Of a stretch of DNA of 45,360 nt, positions 27,243 through 36,078 are shown piece by piece. Source of the stretch: Propionibacteriaceae bacterium AM104-82 (GTDB lineage Bacteria; Actinomycetota; Actinomycetes; Propionibacteriales; Propionibacteriaceae); contig JAQDQK010000025.1 of assembly GCA_027658995.1 (NCBI GenBank), forward strand, positions 1 through 45,360. The letters are read 5' to 3'. The notes beneath the pieces are model-generated. The model was not told where the DNA came from. It was given only the letters and a program-made list of their open reading frames with translations, and made no database searches. Positions within the stretch are counted from its first letter, which is position 1. Each line of letters starts with the position of its first letter. Position numbers and translations under genes: made by a program.

Positions 27243-28241
27243 TCAATAGGCGTTCCATGTCATGGCTTCCGGGTCGTAGGGTTTGAGCACCGTGATGAAT
27301 CGCCCGCCTCGGGGTGCGGGCGAGAACGCCGCATAGCCCAGTTCGACCAGCTCTGCGAGTGCCGTGTCGACGTCTTCACGGCGCCGCGGGACAAGGCGAC
27401 GAACATCGGCTTGGGTCAGGTGCTCGCTGGCTCGTTGGGTGATACACAGGCCGACCTGGTCGACGAGATCACGCCGGCGGCCAGACAGCTGTGAATCGAG
27501 CTGGATGCTCATGTTGTGGGTGACGCGGTCGCTGACGACGGTGGCGAAAGCGACGAGGTCACCAGCGGTGGTCAAGCCGCGCACTCGTCCCGGGCGGTCC
27601 TTGTCCACATGGAGTTCGAGGCGGCCGGTACGTCCTGGCGCAACGGTTTCCGTCATGGTGATTCGCAGGCTCGCTCCGTCGACCTTGGCTCGCTTGGCTT
27701 GGCTGCCGCCGGCGCCTCGCTCGCCGGTGTCGCGTCGCTTTCGCACATGGTCGACCGCGATGACTGCCGCGCCGGTGTGCGCAATGGGGCGCAGGACGCC
27801 GTCGTAGAAGCCGGAGACATCGGCGGCGGAGTTCGGGTCACAGCCAGCGAGGTGCAGGGCACTGTCCATCCCGTCAAAGACCACCAGCTGTGCGCCCGAG
27901 GCGATGCGGTTCGCGTCCTCCCCTGCGGGTGGGTCGTCTGGGCTACCGACGCGGACGCGGGCGAGGTCAGCGTCTGCCAGCCCCACCGTCCTGAGTCTGC
28001 GGACGATAGATGGCAGGGAGTCTTCAAAGTCGAGGTAGACGGCGAGCCCGCCATCGGTGACGACTTGTCGTAGGGCCTCAACGGCCAGCCAGCTCTTGCC
28101 GCTCTCGCTGGCTCCAATCAAGCTGTTGACGCGGCCGCTGTACAGCAGGCCTGCGCCGTCACCCCGGCGAAGGATGGTCGCCTCGTCATCGGCGCTGACG
28201 GTGATGTCGAGCGCCGGCTGCGGAATCCACGTTGACATCAT
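27243..28241 (-). CDS. RepA/DnaB-like RecA-fold ATPase
   Basis: A 332-residue ATPase of the RepA/AAA_25 type. Walker A GASESGKSW lies at residues 43-51 (the usual second Gly-Lys-Ser/Thr is kept), Walker B is LVVFDGMDS, and DHVRKRRD probably supplies the catalytic-loop residues; a C-terminal winged-helix-like region (LTQADVRRLVPRRREDVDTAL) follows. Hexameric helicases of this type load on island or plasmid origins. The start is in an ATGATG overlapping the primase stop, so the two are translationally coupled. With the prim-pol gene it forms a primase-helicase pair, a common replication module of phage satellites and integrative elements. Confidence 0.82.
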   Translation of the reverse strand: MMSTWIPQPALDITVSADDEATILRRGDGAGLLYSGRVNSLIGASESGKSWLAVEALRQVVTDGGLAVYLDFEDSLPSIVRRLRTVGLADADLARVRVGSPDDPPAGEDANRIASGAQLVVFDGMDSALHLAGCDPNSAADVSGFYDGVLRPIAHTGAAVIAVDHVRKRRDTGERGAGGSQAKRAKVDGASLRITMTETVAPGRTGRLELHVDKDRPGRVRGLTTAGDLVAFATVVSDRVTHNMSIQLDSQLSGRRRDLVDQVGLCITQRASEHLTQADVRRLVPRRREDVDTALAELVELGYAAFSPAPRGGRFITVLKPYDPEAMTWNAY

Positions 28242-29176
28242 GACTGGGCCCCTTCGAGCCACTCGCACAGGCACCGTGCCGGCGGGGGCTCTTGCCCCAT
28301 CCGCGCGACCGCGCCGGCCACTGACCGCTGGACTTCGAGGAGCGCCTCGTGTGGGGCACGGCGGCCGGACCGTCCACGGGTGGTGACTTCAGCCACGAAC
28401 GCTTCGGTCACCGACTCGATGGCCTTGGCGAAGCCCGGGTGCCCATCCGAGGCGGTCCGCACCAGACGTGCCACCACGCTGTTCAGCCGGGTGTGGGCCG
28501 ACTCGCCCCCGTGTGGCCAAAGGGCTCTTCGGCCCATTTCAGGGCAAGGGCTGAGCGAGGCCCGGCGCGCCTCCATCCAAGACTGCACTTCTGCATGGCT
28601 TGCTGGCGCTGCGGACCAGGCTGGCCTCGCTTCGGATGACAGTGCGGTGACCCATGCTGTTGGGAGTTCTGCAAGGTCATGCTCTTCGGGCAGGAGCTGG
28701 ACGCTGGCGCCGCTCGGGTCGCGCCATTGATAGGCCATGCCTTCGGGATGAAGCGAGGGAGGCACGACTGCGTAGCGATGGCCCCACCACACCAGTTCGA
28801 TGCCCGGGCCGACATCCGACCACTCGAGTCCGGCGGGGACCCGGAACCACCGGATGCCCGAAGGAATAGACCGAGCCGAAGACACCCACGTCGGAGGGAG
28901 GGTCCCAAACTTCGACTCAAGGTGGCTCAGGGTGTCAAGGGCAACTTTGTCTCCATAGGCATCAACATCGACACCGACGACAGTTGAGGGCAGGCGGACG
29001 GCGATGTTGCCGCCGTTACGCCTCCAGCGCGCCACTGTCTCGGGCGTGGGTGCGCTCGCCAGCCGCCCCGTCGTGCCCGTGGGTGGGGGTGCCTTCCGGC
29101 GCTGTGGCAGCACCACGACGGTCCAGCCGGCCCCAATGTAGTCAGGGGCGGCGATCGTGAATGGTGAGAGCGCCAT
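28238..29176 (-). CDS. Bifunctional primase/polymerase (prim-pol) domain protein
   Basis: A 312-residue archaeo-eukaryotic-type primase. The N-terminal domain has APDYIGAGWTVVVLP, the NIAVRLPSTVVGVDVDAYGD acidic motif (DVD, metal ligands) and later GIRWFRVP and LVWWGHRYAVVPPSLH with the catalytic His; the C-terminal region is helical. The start ATG 29176 follows GGAAGGA; an extended N-terminus to 29230 would lack this site. It overlaps the RepA-like gene by 4 nt. Together they would replicate the excised island. It has no zinc-finger primase domain. Confidence 0.82.
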   Translation of the reverse strand: MALSPFTIAAPDYIGAGWTVVVLPQRRKAPPPTGTTGRLASAPTPETVARWRRNGGNIAVRLPSTVVGVDVDAYGDKVALDTLSHLESKFGTLPPTWVSSARSIPSGIRWFRVPAGLEWSDVGPGIELVWWGHRYAVVPPSLHPEGMAYQWRDPSGASVQLLPEEHDLAELPTAWVTALSSEARPAWSAAPASHAEVQSWMEARRASLSPCPEMGRRALWPHGGESAHTRLNSVVARLVRTASDGHPGFAKAIESVTEAFVAEVTTRGRSGRRAPHEALLEVQRSVAGAVARMGQEPPPARCLCEWLEGAQS

Positions 29177-29226
29177 GTGTGTGGTCCTTCCTGCGGGGGG
29201 CTGGTCTCCCAGCCCCCCGCGCTGTC

Positions 29227-29607
29227 TCATGAGATGAAGTTGGTGCCGTCATCCTCGAGTTGGCCACTCGCCTCTGATGGGTCGATGAGTCGAACGTTGA
29301 AGGTCTTGCGCTGCAGGTCCGTGCCCGGGATGTCCTCAATGCCCAAGAGCGTGATCTCGATGGTGGAATCGAGCGACGGGGCGAGCGCGACCAACTTTCG
29401 GACGAGGTCTCTGGATGAGGCGGTGAGGTATCGCTCCCCCTCGGGGGTCATCAATGTCAGGTGCGGCGCACGGCCACCGTCGTCGAACTCCCTCGCTTCG
29501 AGAGCGACCAAGGTCCCCGAAATCGAGTCCCCGATCGTTTCGAACCGCACGTTGGGGTCGATGAAGGCGTCCCAGGTGGCGGATGCGTTGGTCTTGAAGC
29601 CCTTCAT
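29227..29607 (-). CDS. Small protein in replication module, unknown
   Basis: A 126-residue acidic, beta-rich protein (FETIGDSISGTLVALEAREF, HLTLMTPEGERYLTA). The size, strand pattern and place between the excisionase-like gene and the primase suggest an OB-fold single-strand DNA-binding role, but this is a guess; no motif proves it. The start at 29607 overlaps the excisionase-like stop by 4 nt, so it belongs to the leftward operon. Confidence 0.65.
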   Translation of the reverse strand: MKGFKTNASATWDAFIDPNVRFETIGDSISGTLVALEAREFDDGGRAPHLTLMTPEGERYLTASSRDLVRKLVALAPSLDSTIEITLLGIEDIPGTDLQRKTFNVRLIDPSEASGQLEDDGTNFIS

Positions 29608-29807
29608 CGCGCCACCTCCGACTTGTTCACACCTTGGTGGTTGTACGTGATCCAGCTCTCGACATCAGCGATTCGGTAGCGGATCCGGGACCCGACGCGC
29701 ACGAACGCGGGGCCTTGCTGGCGCTGACGCCAGTTGCGGACTGTGCCGGGATGGAGCCCGAGCATGCGGGCCGTTTCGGCAGTGGTGATGAGTTTGTTCT
29801 CTTCCAT
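29604..29807 (-). CDS. Excisionase-like HTH protein
   Basis: A 67-residue MerR-type winged HTH protein. LITTAETARMLGLHPGTVRNW followed by GPAFVRVGSRIRYRIADVESW (quoted here in parts: ETARMLGLHPGTVRNW; RVGSRIRYRIADVESW) is the standard DNA-binding excisionase-family pattern. ATG 29807 is preferred over the longer frame that begins at 29843, which would run into the divergent promoter. It is the first gene of the leftward replication operon and may act as directionality factor and/or operon regulator. Confidence 0.82.
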   Translation of the reverse strand: MEENKLITTAETARMLGLHPGTVRNWRQRQQGPAFVRVGSRIRYRIADVESWITYNHQGVNKSEVAR

Positions 29808-29874
29808 GACACCATCGTGCATCCCATGACGTAGTATTACCACGGGACAGAATTACTCATTATTGGGATGGCTT
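29808..29874. promoter_or_regulatory. Divergent promoter/operator between excisionase and repressor genes
   Basis: A 67-nt AT-rich intergenic stretch. ATCCCA (29821-29826) and TGGGAT (29864-29869) form an inverted pair framing GTAGTATTAC and ATTACTCATTATT, which contain -10-like sequences for both directions. This is the typical layout of an island lysogeny-type switch. Confidence 0.45.
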
Positions 29875-30741
29875 ATGCGTACGCTGGAAATCACCTACAA
29901 CCAAGCGCTGACCAAGGCCCAGAAGATCAGAGGTCTCCCAGTTCGCGTGGTGCAGGCGCGGCTCAAAGAACTCGGCCAGAAGTTGAGTCTGGCTTCGTTG
30001 AATCGTCGTAGGTGGGGTGAGCAACCAACTCCGCTCCCCGACCTTGCGCTGTGGTCCAAAGCATGCGCTGTGCCGCTTCACGACATGCTGGACACCGACC
30101 CAGCCTTTGCGGCGGGCCGAATGCGACGGACAATCATGGCGATTGACCGCCTCCTTCGTTGGTACCAAGAACTCGAAGCCGAACTGGGACCAGACTGGAT
30201 GGGGCGAAGACGCCAGTCGGACCGAGAGACGTGGCAACTGGCAGTGGAAATCGAGGTTCGCCTTTGGCGAGAAGTTCGCGGGCTGAGCTACGAACAACTT
30301 TCGAAACGCTGTGCTGAGCAGGGCTGGGATGTGGGGAGCAGCGTCCTGCACCGAATCTGCACAGCTAAGGGCGGCAAGCAACTCGATGTGGACGAGCTGA
30401 ACGCGTTGGCTCGGGCGTTCGGCCATGCCAACTTCGGCGAAATGGTGCTCGCAGACCCAAATGAGCCTGAGGAGCCGGAAGTCCTGCGTTGGGAGGATGC
30501 CCCGATGGCGGGACGACAGTCGTCGCATCGCCTCTTGGCGCAGCTCATGGAGGACGACCAACAACTTCAGTTGGAAGTTGAGCTCGGACGACTTCGGGCA
30601 CGGATCGAGCGCCTACAAAGAGAGCTTGTCGACGAGCACTACCGTCATCCCAAGACTGATCCCAACGGGGACCCCATCGCGGGTGCGTTCCCGCCGTTCA
30701 TTCTGCCCGCGTTCCTTCGACGACCGTCAAACTGGGGCTGA
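29875..30741 (+). CDS. Putative HTH regulator of the island
   Basis: A 288-residue protein with no family I recognise. The N-terminus (QALTKAQKIRGLPVRVVQAR, LSLASLNRRRWGEQPTPLPD) and the middle (LSYEQLSKRCAEQGWDVGSS, VDELNALARAFG) each resemble XRE-like helix-turn-helix units, and the C-terminus has a coiled coil (about residues 225-265; LELGRLRARIERLQREL in part). Divergent transcription from the excisionase/replication operon suggests that it is the island's master regulator. ATG 29875 is preferred over TTG 29863. Its end overlaps the convergent helicase gene by 15 nt. Confidence 0.6.
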   Translation: MRTLEITYNQALTKAQKIRGLPVRVVQARLKELGQKLSLASLNRRRWGEQPTPLPDLALWSKACAVPLHDMLDTDPAFAAGRMRRTIMAIDRLLRWYQELEAELGPDWMGRRRQSDRETWQLAVEIEVRLWREVRGLSYEQLSKRCAEQGWDVGSSVLHRICTAKGGKQLDVDELNALARAFGHANFGEMVLADPNEPEEPEVLRWEDAPMAGRQSSHRLLAQLMEDDQQLQLEVELGRLRARIERLQRELVDEHYRHPKTDPNGDPIAGAFPPFILPAFLRRPSNWG

Positions 30742-33234
30742 CGCGACTGTGTCCCACAAGCCGATCTGTTCGTTGCTGTGCCGTCGCTCGCGCTCCTCAT
30801 CGGTTAGTGCGTAGTCGAGGCTTGCCGACTCGAAGCGCTTGAACTGGTAGATGGCGTGGTTGAGGTGGTTGGCGTTGAACAGTCCGATCTGGTTCAGCGT
30901 CTTGAAATCGTCCACCGTTAGGCCGGTCACCCGCTCAAACAGGGCCGAGTCGAGAGACTCGATGACGTGCTTCAGGGCTTCTTCGCGGTAATCCGTGGTG
31001 TACATGAACACCGGGATCTTGGCGAGGAACTTCTGGAGCTTTTCGCGGATCTCCTTGCGCTTGGAGGCGGTCTCGGTCTGCTTCTTCTTCTGGTCGCCGT
31101 CGAGCTTGCCACCCTGTTCGCGCTTGGCCTTCTTCAGGTCCTTCGTGTTCGTGATGACCGTCTGGGCATGATCGACGAGGGCCCGGAAGTCTTCGATGTT
31201 CTCCAGCGACTCCATGAGGGCTGGCTGGGCGAGCACAGCTCCCAGCGTGTGCTCGTTCACCGAGACCAAGGTCGGCGAGTTCCAGCGCCGTGCGAGCGCC
31301 GCTGCGCCGATGCCAGCGGTGGCCCAGTCGAGCACGGCGGTGGCATCGAGCTGGGTCATCGCGCCGCCGGTGAAGCCGTAGATCGGTAGGTAGTTGATCA
31401 GCTCGCCGATCGCCTGAGCGGGCGTGGTGTCGGCCGTGGTGGCCAGCTTGGCACCGTACTCGGCCACCAGAGACAGTGCCCGGTTGGGGTCGAACTCGAA
31501 GACGTAGCAGACCGGCTTGCGCAGGTCGAGGTTGCCCTCGGCGTCGATGTAGGCCCATGGGGACTGAACGCGGAACGCGGCCTGGAAGTAGGACTCAGGG
31601 CTCTTCAGCGAGCGCAGCATGAGGATCGCTCCCCACTCGCGGACGGTGACGCCGGTCATGAGCTTGCCGACAGACAGCGTGATGGAGCCGACGCCGTTGC
31701 CCTTCTTCACATCCTCGATCGCCGCCTCCACCGGGGGCAGCGCGGCCATGCCTTGGCCCGCCTTGTTGCCGGCCGCGACGACGATCTCGAACTGGGAGAA
31801 GTACGGGTGCTGGGCGAGCAGGTCTGCCATCGCGAAGCAGGCCGCGACGTTGTTCATGTACCAGACGGAGTGCTTCACGGCATCCTTGAAACGAACCGCC
31901 TCGAACGGGAACGGCGGCTTGTCCTGGGTGAGCACTTGCAGCTTCATCTGGTCCGACAGCTTGCCGCGCAGCATCTCCAGGAACTCAGCGACCTCGTCAG
32001 GCCGCTCGAAGGCGAATGTGCCATCGTCGGCCTTGGTGGCCTTGAAGAACTCGTTGAGGCTGAACCCGTTGAACTCGCCGTCTTCGGCGTACTCAGCGGC
32101 GTCCTTGCCCATGTCGTAGGAGTACATCTCCATGCGGGGCAAGGTGGCGTACGGGTTCGGGCCCCCGGCCGGGTCCCAGTCCTGCTTCTCGCGCTGCTCG
32201 TCGACGTAGGTCCAGTTGAAGATCGCATCCTCAGTGAACTCACCGTCGGTGATGGCCCGGAACGGGGTCCCGGACAGGTAGAGGTAGTGGTCCGCCTTGA
32301 CCTTCAGCTCCTCGGTGAGGTCCTCGGTCGTGACGCCGTCGTCGTCCTCGTCCAGGTCACGAATCCCGGCGAGCTCCTTCTGGTCGGCTGGGTCGTAGAG
32401 CTCGCGAGCGGAATCGCGCCAGGCGCCGAAGTGGTACTCGTCCAGGACGATGGCATCCCAGTCGATGAGGTGGATGACCTCGTTCTTGGCCTTGATGTTG
32501 CCGTCGGCATCACGGCCACCCAGGTCCTGGAGTGACGCGAACCAGACCACTGGTCCGGCGTAGTCCGCCGCGTCGTCGCGCTCTTCAGCGGTCGACTCCT
32601 TGTCGACGTAGCGCCAGCCGTCGAAGTCGACGTGGCTGACCAGGTCGTCGTGCCAGGCGGTGGCCACGGCGGGCTTGAAAGTGAGGACCAAGACACGCTG
32701 CCAGCCCATCTCCTTGGCCAGCTGGTAGGTGGTGAAGGTCTTGCCGAACCGCATCTTGGCGTTCCACAGAAACTTGGGCGCCTTGGTGCCAACGTGGTTG
32801 CGGAAGTAGCTGGCGGTCAGGTCCACGGCGGCCTGCTGCTCGGGGCGCATGCCGAACGACTGGGTCCGCTTGGGCTGGTAGGCGATGCCGGAGCGCACCA
32901 CCTGGATGGCGGCCTTGACCTCGTCGAGGGTGGCCTCGAACCACTCGCCGCCCGTGCGGTTGATGCCGGCGGCCACGAGTGCAGTGTGGACGTCGTGATC
33001 GGAGAACTCCGTGCCGTCAGTGCGGGTGGCCGGCTCGTCGAGCAGGATGTCGACGCCCTTGAGGCCCGGGTAGGCGGTGTTGAGCTGCTGCTTCACACGG
33101 GCGCGGGCCGTCCCCTTGGTGGTCTGGCCGACCTTGACGAGGCCGACGCCGTCGACCAGCGCCGTGCCCTCGGCGCGGGTCCACGGTTCGGTGTCCTTGC
33201 CGAGGACGGTGTAGACGTAGATCCGGTTGCTCAC
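30727..33234 (-). CDS. GIY-YIG/T5orf172-type nuclease + SF2 helicase (restriction subunit)
   Basis: An 835-residue fusion. Residues 1-105 fit a GIY-YIG-like (T5orf172/MUG113) nuclease: IYVYTV, GLVKVGQTT, the Arg in RARVKQQL, the His-rich FSDHDVHTAL and EWFEAT. From about 125 comes an SF2 helicase: AKMRFGKTF (Walker A, Lys165), VLDEYHFG (motif II as DEYH, about 265-268), LYLSGTPFRA (motif III) and QAAFRVQSPW (motif VI). The C-terminus has a Lys/Glu-rich coiled coil (about 720-750). It is read from the same strand as the methyltransferase genes, its ATG overlapping the last methyltransferase stop by 4 nt. I infer ATP-dependent restriction; since the methyltransferase is broken, unmodified host DNA would be at risk unless it is silent or inactive. 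Confidence 0.8.
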   Translation of the reverse strand: MSNRIYVYTVLGKDTEPWTRAEGTALVDGVGLVKVGQTTKGTARARVKQQLNTAYPGLKGVDILLDEPATRTDGTEFSDHDVHTALVAAGINRTGGEWFEATLDEVKAAIQVVRSGIAYQPKRTQSFGMRPEQQAAVDLTASYFRNHVGTKAPKFLWNAKMRFGKTFTTYQLAKEMGWQRVLVLTFKPAVATAWHDDLVSHVDFDGWRYVDKESTAEERDDAADYAGPVVWFASLQDLGGRDADGNIKAKNEVIHLIDWDAIVLDEYHFGAWRDSARELYDPADQKELAGIRDLDEDDDGVTTEDLTEELKVKADHYLYLSGTPFRAITDGEFTEDAIFNWTYVDEQREKQDWDPAGGPNPYATLPRMEMYSYDMGKDAAEYAEDGEFNGFSLNEFFKATKADDGTFAFERPDEVAEFLEMLRGKLSDQMKLQVLTQDKPPFPFEAVRFKDAVKHSVWYMNNVAACFAMADLLAQHPYFSQFEIVVAAGNKAGQGMAALPPVEAAIEDVKKGNGVGSITLSVGKLMTGVTVREWGAILMLRSLKSPESYFQAAFRVQSPWAYIDAEGNLDLRKPVCYVFEFDPNRALSLVAEYGAKLATTADTTPAQAIGELINYLPIYGFTGGAMTQLDATAVLDWATAGIGAAALARRWNSPTLVSVNEHTLGAVLAQPALMESLENIEDFRALVDHAQTVITNTKDLKKAKREQGGKLDGDQKKKQTETASKRKEIREKLQKFLAKIPVFMYTTDYREEALKHVIESLDSALFERVTGLTVDDFKTLNQIGLFNANHLNHAIYQFKRFESASLDYALTDEERERRHSNEQIGLWDTVASAPV

Positions 33235-33505
33235 TCGTCATCCTCCGGCTCATCGTCAACTGCACCCGGCCGGTACTTGGAGCCGCCGGGCAGGTGGCTC
33301 GCTGGGATCGGCGAGTCGAGAGACCAGTTCACATCACGGGGCGCGATGGCACCCTCGACATACTCACGCTCGTCACGGGTGAGGCCGAAGTTGTCGTACA
33401 GCTCCTCATCGGTCCACGAGCGAGTCATGTCCAACATCGGGACGAATCGGAATCGATCGGGGGTCAGGTGCTGAGTGATCTTGCGCTGAAGCACCAAGAA
33501 CCTAT
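33231..33505 (-). pseudogene. 3' fragment of DNA methyltransferase interrupted by IS3 element
   Basis: The last about 90 codons of the methyltransferase gene (RFLVLQRKITQ ... DMTRSWTDEELYDNFGLTRD). Without the IS and one CTAT copy, the frame runs straight from ...YMTTRL-Y (34749 region) into -RFLVLQRKI. On its own this piece lacks catalytic motifs and probably is not made except by chance starts (GTG at 33497). Confidence 0.9.
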
Positions 33506-33580
33506 TGGGCTGACCCCGTTTCGTAGGTCCAGTCGTTATGAGAGTCGTCCTGTTGCCCGCGGTCAGAGACTGGTCAGATC

Positions 33581-33865
33581 ATGACGAACAGCAGGAAGCG
33601 TCACACCCCGGAGCAGGTCGTCCGTAAGCTCGGGCAGGCCGACAGGATGCTCACCGATGGTCAGGACGTCGCGGCGGTGTGTCGGGAGCTGGGGGTGTCC
33701 GAGCAGACGTACTACCGGTGGCGGAACCAGTACGGCGGCCTCAAGGCCGACGACGCAAAGCGCCTGAAGGAGTTGGAGAAGCAGAACGCGACCCTGAAGC
33801 GTCTGCTGGCGGAAGCGGAGCTGGAGAAGGCTGCGCTCAAGGAGCTGGCTGAGGGAAACTTCTAG
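33581..33865 (+). CDS. IS3-family transposase OrfA
   Basis: A 94-residue DNA-binding subunit: HTH_8-type helix-turn-helix (TPEQVVRKLGQADRML ... VCRELGVSEQTYYRWRNQYG) followed by a leucine-zipper coiled coil (RLKELEKQNATLKRLLAEAE). It ends GNF-stop. At its 3' end GGGAAAC (33853-33859) is a canonical X-XXY-YYZ slippery heptamer in the right phase, one codon before the TAG stop region, for -1 frameshifting into OrfB. Confidence 0.93.
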   Translation: MTNSRKRHTPEQVVRKLGQADRMLTDGQDVAAVCRELGVSEQTYYRWRNQYGGLKADDAKRLKELEKQNATLKRLLAEAELEKAALKELAEGNF

Positions 33866-34731
33866 GCCCGGGCAGGCGCCGCGCCGCCGTCGATCACCTC
33901 AAGCGCAAGTTGCGGGTGAGCGAACGGATGGCGTGCCGTCTGGTCGGGCTGAGCCGCTCCGCGTACCGGCGACCGCTCAAGGGCGACACGGTCACGGACC
34001 CGGATCGGGCGCTCAGGGAGTGGCTGCGCGCCTGGGCGAAGGACCATCCCCGCTACGGGTATCGGCGGGCGTATCACGACGCCCGCGCCGAGGGGTGGGT
34101 GGTGAACCACAAGAAGATCCAACGCCTGTGGCGTGACGAAGGGCTCCGGGTCCCGCAGCGGCGTCGACGCAAGCGCGTCGGGTCCTCGACCGTCGACGCG
34201 CCGACGGCGGACGCGCCGAACGTGGTGTGGGCGGTGGACTTCCAGTTCGACGCCGACGAGCACGGACGATTGATCAAGATCTGCTCGATCGTCGACGAAC
34301 ACACCCGGGAGTGCATCGGCGGCCTCGTGGAGCGCTCGATTACCGCCGACCGACTCACCGCCCACCTCGAGGACCTCGTCGCCGCCCGGGGCGCCCCGGC
34401 GGTGCTCAGGTCGGACAACGGGCCGGAGTTCATCAGCGAGGCGATGGCCGACTGGGCCGGCACCCGCACCGGCCTGTCCTACATCCCTCCGGGCTCGCCG
34501 TGGCGCAACGGGTACGTCGAGTCGTTCAACAGCCGGATCCGCGACGAGTGCCTCAACATCAACAGCTTCTACTCGCTGCTGCACGCACAGGTCATCATCG
34601 GCGACTGGAAGGACGAGTACAACCACCACCGCCGGCACTCCTCGCTCGGCTACCTAACCCCAGCCGAGTACGCTCGGCAGTGCACCCATCAAATGGAAAC
34701 CGACGACTCACAGAACGTCCGGACCGAATGA
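33853..34731 (+). CDS. IS3-family transposase OrfB (made as OrfAB by -1 frameshift)
   Basis: The catalytic half. In the -1 frame the sequence is open from 33853: GKLLGPGRRRAAVDHLKRKL, and then the usual IS3 OrfB pattern (SERMACRLVGLSRSAYRR, HPRYGYRRAYHDAR). The DDE triad is seen in VWAVDFQFDAD, LRSDNGPEF and NGYVESFNSRIRDEC. A TTG at 33910 could start OrfB alone, but the full-length transposase would be the OrfAB fusion from 33581. It appears intact, so the IS may still be active. Confidence 0.93.
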   Translation, partial: GKLLGPGRRRAAVDHLKRKLRVSERMACRLVGLSRSAYRRPLKGDTVTDPDRALREWLRAWAKDHPRYGYRRAYHDARAEGWVVNHKKIQRLWRDEGLRVPQRRRRKRVGSSTVDAPTADAPNVVWAVDFQFDADEHGRLIKICSIVDEHTRECIGGLVERSITADRLTAHLEDLVAARGAPAVLRSDNGPEFISEAMADWAGTRTGLSYIPPGSPWRNGYVESFNSRIRDECLNINSFYSLLHAQVIIGDWKDEYNHHRRHSSLGYLTPAEYARQCTHQMETDDSQNVRTE

Positions 34732-34744
34732 AGGGGGCGGCTCA

Positions 34745-36078
34745 CTATAGAGGCGAGTCGTCATGTAGGAGGCGTAGTTCTCGGTCTCATCACGGGTGTC
34801 GAAGGTGTCGGCGATGAGATAGGTCTGCGTGCAAGCGGAACCAGGAGCCAAAGCAATGGGCTCTCCAAGTACGTGTGAGATCTCCCGACCGTGCCCATCC
34901 CCAGCCATGGGGATAAGCACCTTCCACCGGTCGACCCAGTCGTGAAGCCGCTCGAGCTGGTCAGGGCGGACGTAGCCAATCCGCGAGCCGTAAACCACCG
35001 GGACACTGCCAGGGAAGGGCTGGTCCTCGGAGCCACTGAAGTTGGTTCGCAGTCCGAAGGGCACTTGGGGCCCGAACCGCTCCTCCACGCTCGGCAGCCC
35101 AGCACCTAGAACCTTCCTGACGATCGAGGCAGCTCGGTTATCCCGCATCAGGACGCCGTCACCAGCGCGAAGATCACGGGTCATCGTGGAGACGATCTTG
35201 CCGTCGATGCGGGTCGAGAACTCGCAGTCGCCATCGTGGTCGCGATCCCAGAGGAAGTAGGAGACGCCACCCTTGATCTCGACGCCCGGGAAGCAGTCGA
35301 AGAGCTTGGGGTTGTCCACCAGCTTCGCCAGGCGCCGGTCGGCAATCATGCGCGCACGGAACTCATTGAGACCGAGGCCGCCCGCGAACCAACGCGAGGG
35401 GGTGATCATCACCAGGTACCGGGGGTCGAGGTCGATGGCCTGCTCGACGAACTTCTGGTAGATCGGCATGGTTCGGGTGTTGCCGTCTGAGTCGATTTGG
35501 TACGGCGGGTTGCCGACGATCACGTCGAACTTCATGTCTGCCATCTCCTTGGTCGGGTAGGCGCCGTGGATGAACGAGTAGGCGTAATTCTCGCGGCTGT
35601 CACCTCGTTCGAGGTCTTGCGGTGCGTTGCATAGTGCGCAACGACCACCGCCGCTGAAGTCATGCTCAGCCGGGACGAAGGGCAGGTTGCCCTCGGGGTC
35701 GTCGAAACGCACCACGCTGTGGGTGCCGGAGGCGTCGGCGGCGCAGTAGACGCTTCGGCGGGAGATGATCCCGGTCATCTCGGTGATCGACGCTCCGTGC
35801 AGCATGTTGCGGAAGATGTGCTCGCGGCGCTTGACGAAGTCGGGTTCCCATTCGGCCAACCCGTCGAACAGGCGGGTGGCCACCTCCCGCAGGAACACCC
35901 CGGACTTGCTGAACGGGTCCAGCCAGACGAAGTCGGGGCGGCTCCAGACGTCGGTTGGCAACAGGTCCAGCATGGCTCGGGCCACCTTGGGCGGCGTGGG
36001 CACCTCATCGTTGGACAGCTGCGCCAGGCAGTCGAGGATGTCGGGGACGTGCGCCCCGAATCGGGTCGTGGTCGTCAT
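34745..36078 (-). pseudogene. 5' part of Eco57I-like DNA methyltransferase interrupted by IS3 element
   Basis: About 444 of an original 534 codons. NPPY (residues 190-193) in FDVIVGNPPYQIDSDG is the adenine N6-methyltransferase motif IV; residues 52-63 (WLDPFSKSGVFL) occupy the place of the AdoMet motif I but are atypical (DPFSKSG for DPACGSG). FPGVEIKGGVSYFLWDRDH is typical of the Eco57I-like group. The IS3 element truncates the C-terminal target-recognition/tail region; reading through the junction adds LYSEPPPSFGPDVL from the IS end. The start overlaps the preceding methyltransferase-like gene by 4 nt. Activity is probably lost. Confidence 0.88.

Larger units (their letters stand above)
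33506..34744 (+). mobile_element. IS3-family insertion sequence (IS3 group with OrfA/OrfB)
   Basis: A 1,239-bp element. Left end TGGGCTGACCCC (33506-) and right end complement TGAGCCGCCCCC (ending 34744) are imperfect terminal inverted repeats, with GGTCC shared further in. CTAT is present at 33502-33505 and 34745-34748: a 4-bp target duplication. Removing the element plus one CTAT joins the two methyltransferase pieces in frame, which confirms the boundaries. Confidence 0.95.
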
